From the NCBI GenBank assembly GCA_017621295.1, contig JAGATI010000077.1, positions 1-7,116 of the forward strand: a stretch of 7,116 bases of DNA, read 5' to 3'. The first letter of the stretch is position 1. Each line of letters opens with the position of its first letter. This DNA comes from Clostridia bacterium. GTDB taxonomy: Bacteria > Bacillota_A > Clostridia > TANB77 > CAG-508. A program made the translations under genes and the position numbers. Below, one piece after another: positions 5,406 through 7,116 of this stretch. The notes under the pieces are model-generated. The model worked only from the letters and a program-made list of their open reading frames with translations, searched no databases and had not been told where the DNA came from.

Positions 5406-5453
5406 AAGGAGAGTTAGTTAAAATACTAAAATAACTAACTAAGAATAGTACAT
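5406..5453 (+). promoter_or_regulatory. Leader hairpin between Shine-Dalgarno and start codon of the solute-binding protein
   Basis: AAGGAG (5406-5411) is the only good ribosome site before the ATG at 5454 but is 42 bases away. Immediately after it AGTTAGTTA (5412-5420) and TAACTAACT (5432-5440) form a perfect 9-bp hairpin with an 11-base loop. If folded, the hairpin brings the site to within 13 bases of the ATG. Reading the frame upstream from 5454 meets TAA at 5436-5438, so no start nearer to AAGGAG is available in frame. Control of initiation by this hairpin is an inference. Confidence 0.5.
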
Positions 5454-7040
5454 ATGAAAGTGAATTTTGTTAAATATATTTTTATTATAATAGTTATATC
5501 TTTAATCTGTTTTGCTATTTATTTTATTTATAATAATGTAGAAAATAGAGATGAGAATAAGGTACAAGAAACTACACAAGAAATTGTATATTCTAAAGAA
5601 ATAACAATTGGAATTTCAAATTATGATAATATAAACCCAATTGTAACTAATAATAAAGAAATAATAAATATAAGTAAATTAATATTTGAACCATTAATTA
5701 GTTTAGATGAAGAATATAAAAAAGAATTATGCCTTGCAAAAGAATGTGCAAAAATAAATTCAAGCTCATATTTAATAAAGATAAATAATGACATAAAATG
5801 GTCAGATGGAACAAATTTAAAAGTTGAAGATGTAGAATTTACTATAAATAAACTAAAAGAAGGTAAATCAGTATATTCAAATAATGTAAGTGAAGTAAGT
5901 AAGCTTGAATTAATAGATACTTCAACTATCAGAATTGATTTAAATAAAGAAAATGACTATTTTGAAGATAATTTGGTCTTTCCAATATTACAAAAAAGTA
6001 ATTATACAAATGGAGATTTATCTAAAAATAATGGAATTCCAAATGGAACTGGAATGTATAAGATTAGCAGATTAGATACAGGTAAGATTGTTTTAGAAAA
6101 GAATAATAACTGGAGGAAAAAAGAAAAAGATTCTAAGATAGAAAAAATAAATATTTTAATTTTTTCAGATATGGGAGAATTATATAATAGTTTTAAAATT
6201 GGAAATGTAGATATAATTCATACAGCTAATATAAATTATCAAGAATATATTGGTACTTTAGGATATAAGGTGAAGGAATATAAAGGAAGAGAATTAGATT
6301 TTTTAAGTTTAAATTGCGAAAATGAGATATTAAATCAGAAAGAAGTAAGAAAAGCAATTTCTTTTGCAATAGATAAATCTAATATTATTCAGGAAGTTTA
6401 TAATAATCAATACTACATATCAGGAGGCATACTGGATTATGGCTCATATCTTTATAAAAAAGAAAATGTAAGTTTAGGATATAATAATGAGCAATCAAAA
6501 AAGATACTATCAGAATCTGGTTGGACATATAAAAATAATAAATGGCAAAAGAAAAATAGTTCTGGAATTACAAAGAGTTTATCTCTAAATTTAGTTGTTC
6601 AATCTAGTAGTGAAAAAAGATTGCAAGTTGCAGAATTAATAAAAGAGCAATTAAATCAAATTGGTATAGAAATAACTATTAGAAAAGTTAATGATACACA
6701 ATATATGAAGTATTTACAAAATAAAAATTATGATATAATTCTTACAGGAATAAATAATGGATTTAGCAGTGATTTGCAATATTTCTATGGAGATAATAAT
6801 TTAGCAAATTATAATAATACAGAAGTTAAGGATATTATTAATGAAGTTAAGAAGATTAGTGATGATAAATTAATATGCGAGAAGTATAATAGGTTATTTG
6901 ATATTATGCAAGACGATATGCCATATATTACTTTGTATCGTAATAAAAATATGCTTATATTAAATAAAAAAGTTTCAGGAGAATTTAATCCTAATAATTA
7001 TTCTTTGTTTTATAATTTTGAGACATGGTGTAAGCAGTAG
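5454..7040 (+). CDS. Membrane-anchored ABC transporter solute-binding protein, family 5 (oligopeptide type)
   Basis: Family 5 solute-binding proteins (OppA/DppA/nickel type) capture peptides or similar ligands outside the cell and deliver them to an ABC permease. The 528-aa length is normal. Residues 8-26 form one hydrophobic helix. The only cysteine there, in SLIC, does not fit a lipobox, so the protein is probably held by an uncleaved anchor rather than a lipid. Family landmarks are FEPLISLDEEY, IKWSDGTNLKVEDVEFTINK (about 112-131), PNGTGMYKI, VRKAISFAIDKSNI and the final fold-closing FYNFETW. The ATG at 5454 is the only plausible start; its nearby ribosome site is poor (see the hairpin leader at 5406-5453). 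No permease or ATPase gene is adjacent in the window. The ligand cannot be told from sequence. There is no CGG and the frame is intact. Confidence 0.87.
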   Translation: MKVNFVKYIFIIIVISLICFAIYFIYNNVENRDENKVQETTQEIVYSKEITIGISNYDNINPIVTNNKEIINISKLIFEPLISLDEEYKKELCLAKECAKINSSSYLIKINNDIKWSDGTNLKVEDVEFTINKLKEGKSVYSNNVSEVSKLELIDTSTIRIDLNKENDYFEDNLVFPILQKSNYTNGDLSKNNGIPNGTGMYKISRLDTGKIVLEKNNNWRKKEKDSKIEKINILIFSDMGELYNSFKIGNVDIIHTANINYQEYIGTLGYKVKEYKGRELDFLSLNCENEILNQKEVRKAISFAIDKSNIIQEVYNNQYYISGGILDYGSYLYKKENVSLGYNNEQSKKILSESGWTYKNNKWQKKNSSGITKSLSLNLVVQSSSEKRLQVAELIKEQLNQIGIEITIRKVNDTQYMKYLQNKNYDIILTGINNGFSSDLQYFYGDNNLANYNNTEVKDIINEVKKISDDKLICEKYNRLFDIMQDDMPYITLYRNKNMLILNKKVSGEFNPNNYSLFYNFETWCKQ

Positions 7041-7116
7041 AAAGTTGTTACCAGTCAGCTTTAATTTTAAAATCACAAATAAAATTAGTCCGTAGCCTGT
7101 GTATTTATATATAAAA

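Overview
The window is very AT-rich, with about a quarter G+C by eye. It carries ytxC, ymdB and spoVS, and the coding sequence uses Shine-Dalgarno sites of the GGAGG type. This points to a low-GC, endospore-forming Firmicute of the class Clostridia, probably an uncultured or gut lineage. I cannot name a species.

Layout. Positions 1-1132 (+) hold the 3' part of recG, the branch-migration helicase; the gene runs in from outside the window. A hairpin terminator at 1192-1226 separates it from a convergent minus-strand pair: ytxC (2255-3139), a sporulation-associated protein, followed by a family 2 polyisoprenyl-phosphate glycosyltransferase (1254-2217). Divergent from ytxC is a small cysteine-rich, two-helix membrane protein (3348-3593, +) with a possible mother-cell sigma-type promoter. 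A 442-base AT-rich gap follows, with a large palindrome, a 19-base tandem repeat and a good sigma-A promoter. After that come ymdB (4036-4810, +) and spoVS (4944-5207, +), a pairing also found in Bacillus. A clear terminator at 5231-5261 ends this block. The last gene (5454-7040, +) is a membrane-anchored family 5 (oligopeptide-type) solute-binding protein with an unusual hairpin leader.

Main observation. Three of the seven genes (recG, the glycosyltransferase and ymdB) are each split by a +1 shift of reading frame. Each shift falls exactly at a CGG triplet standing in frame 0: CCT-CGG-A, GCA-CGG-A and GTT-CGG-T. Skipping the C and reading the overlapping GGN as glycine restores a full-length, family-typical protein in each case. 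In ymdB the shift is pinned by stops in both frames to the codons around CGG, and it restores the metal-ligand histidines at their usual positions 150, 175 and 177. By my reading, CGG occurs nowhere else on the coding strand of any gene here, in any frame, although AGA, AGG, CGT and CGA are used normally for arginine. The best explanation I can offer is that CGG is an unassigned or hungry codon in this organism and is read by +1 frameshifting or as a four-base codon CGGN. Three independent sequencing errors or mutations of the same kind would be a striking coincidence. The remaining genes contain no CGG and are intact.
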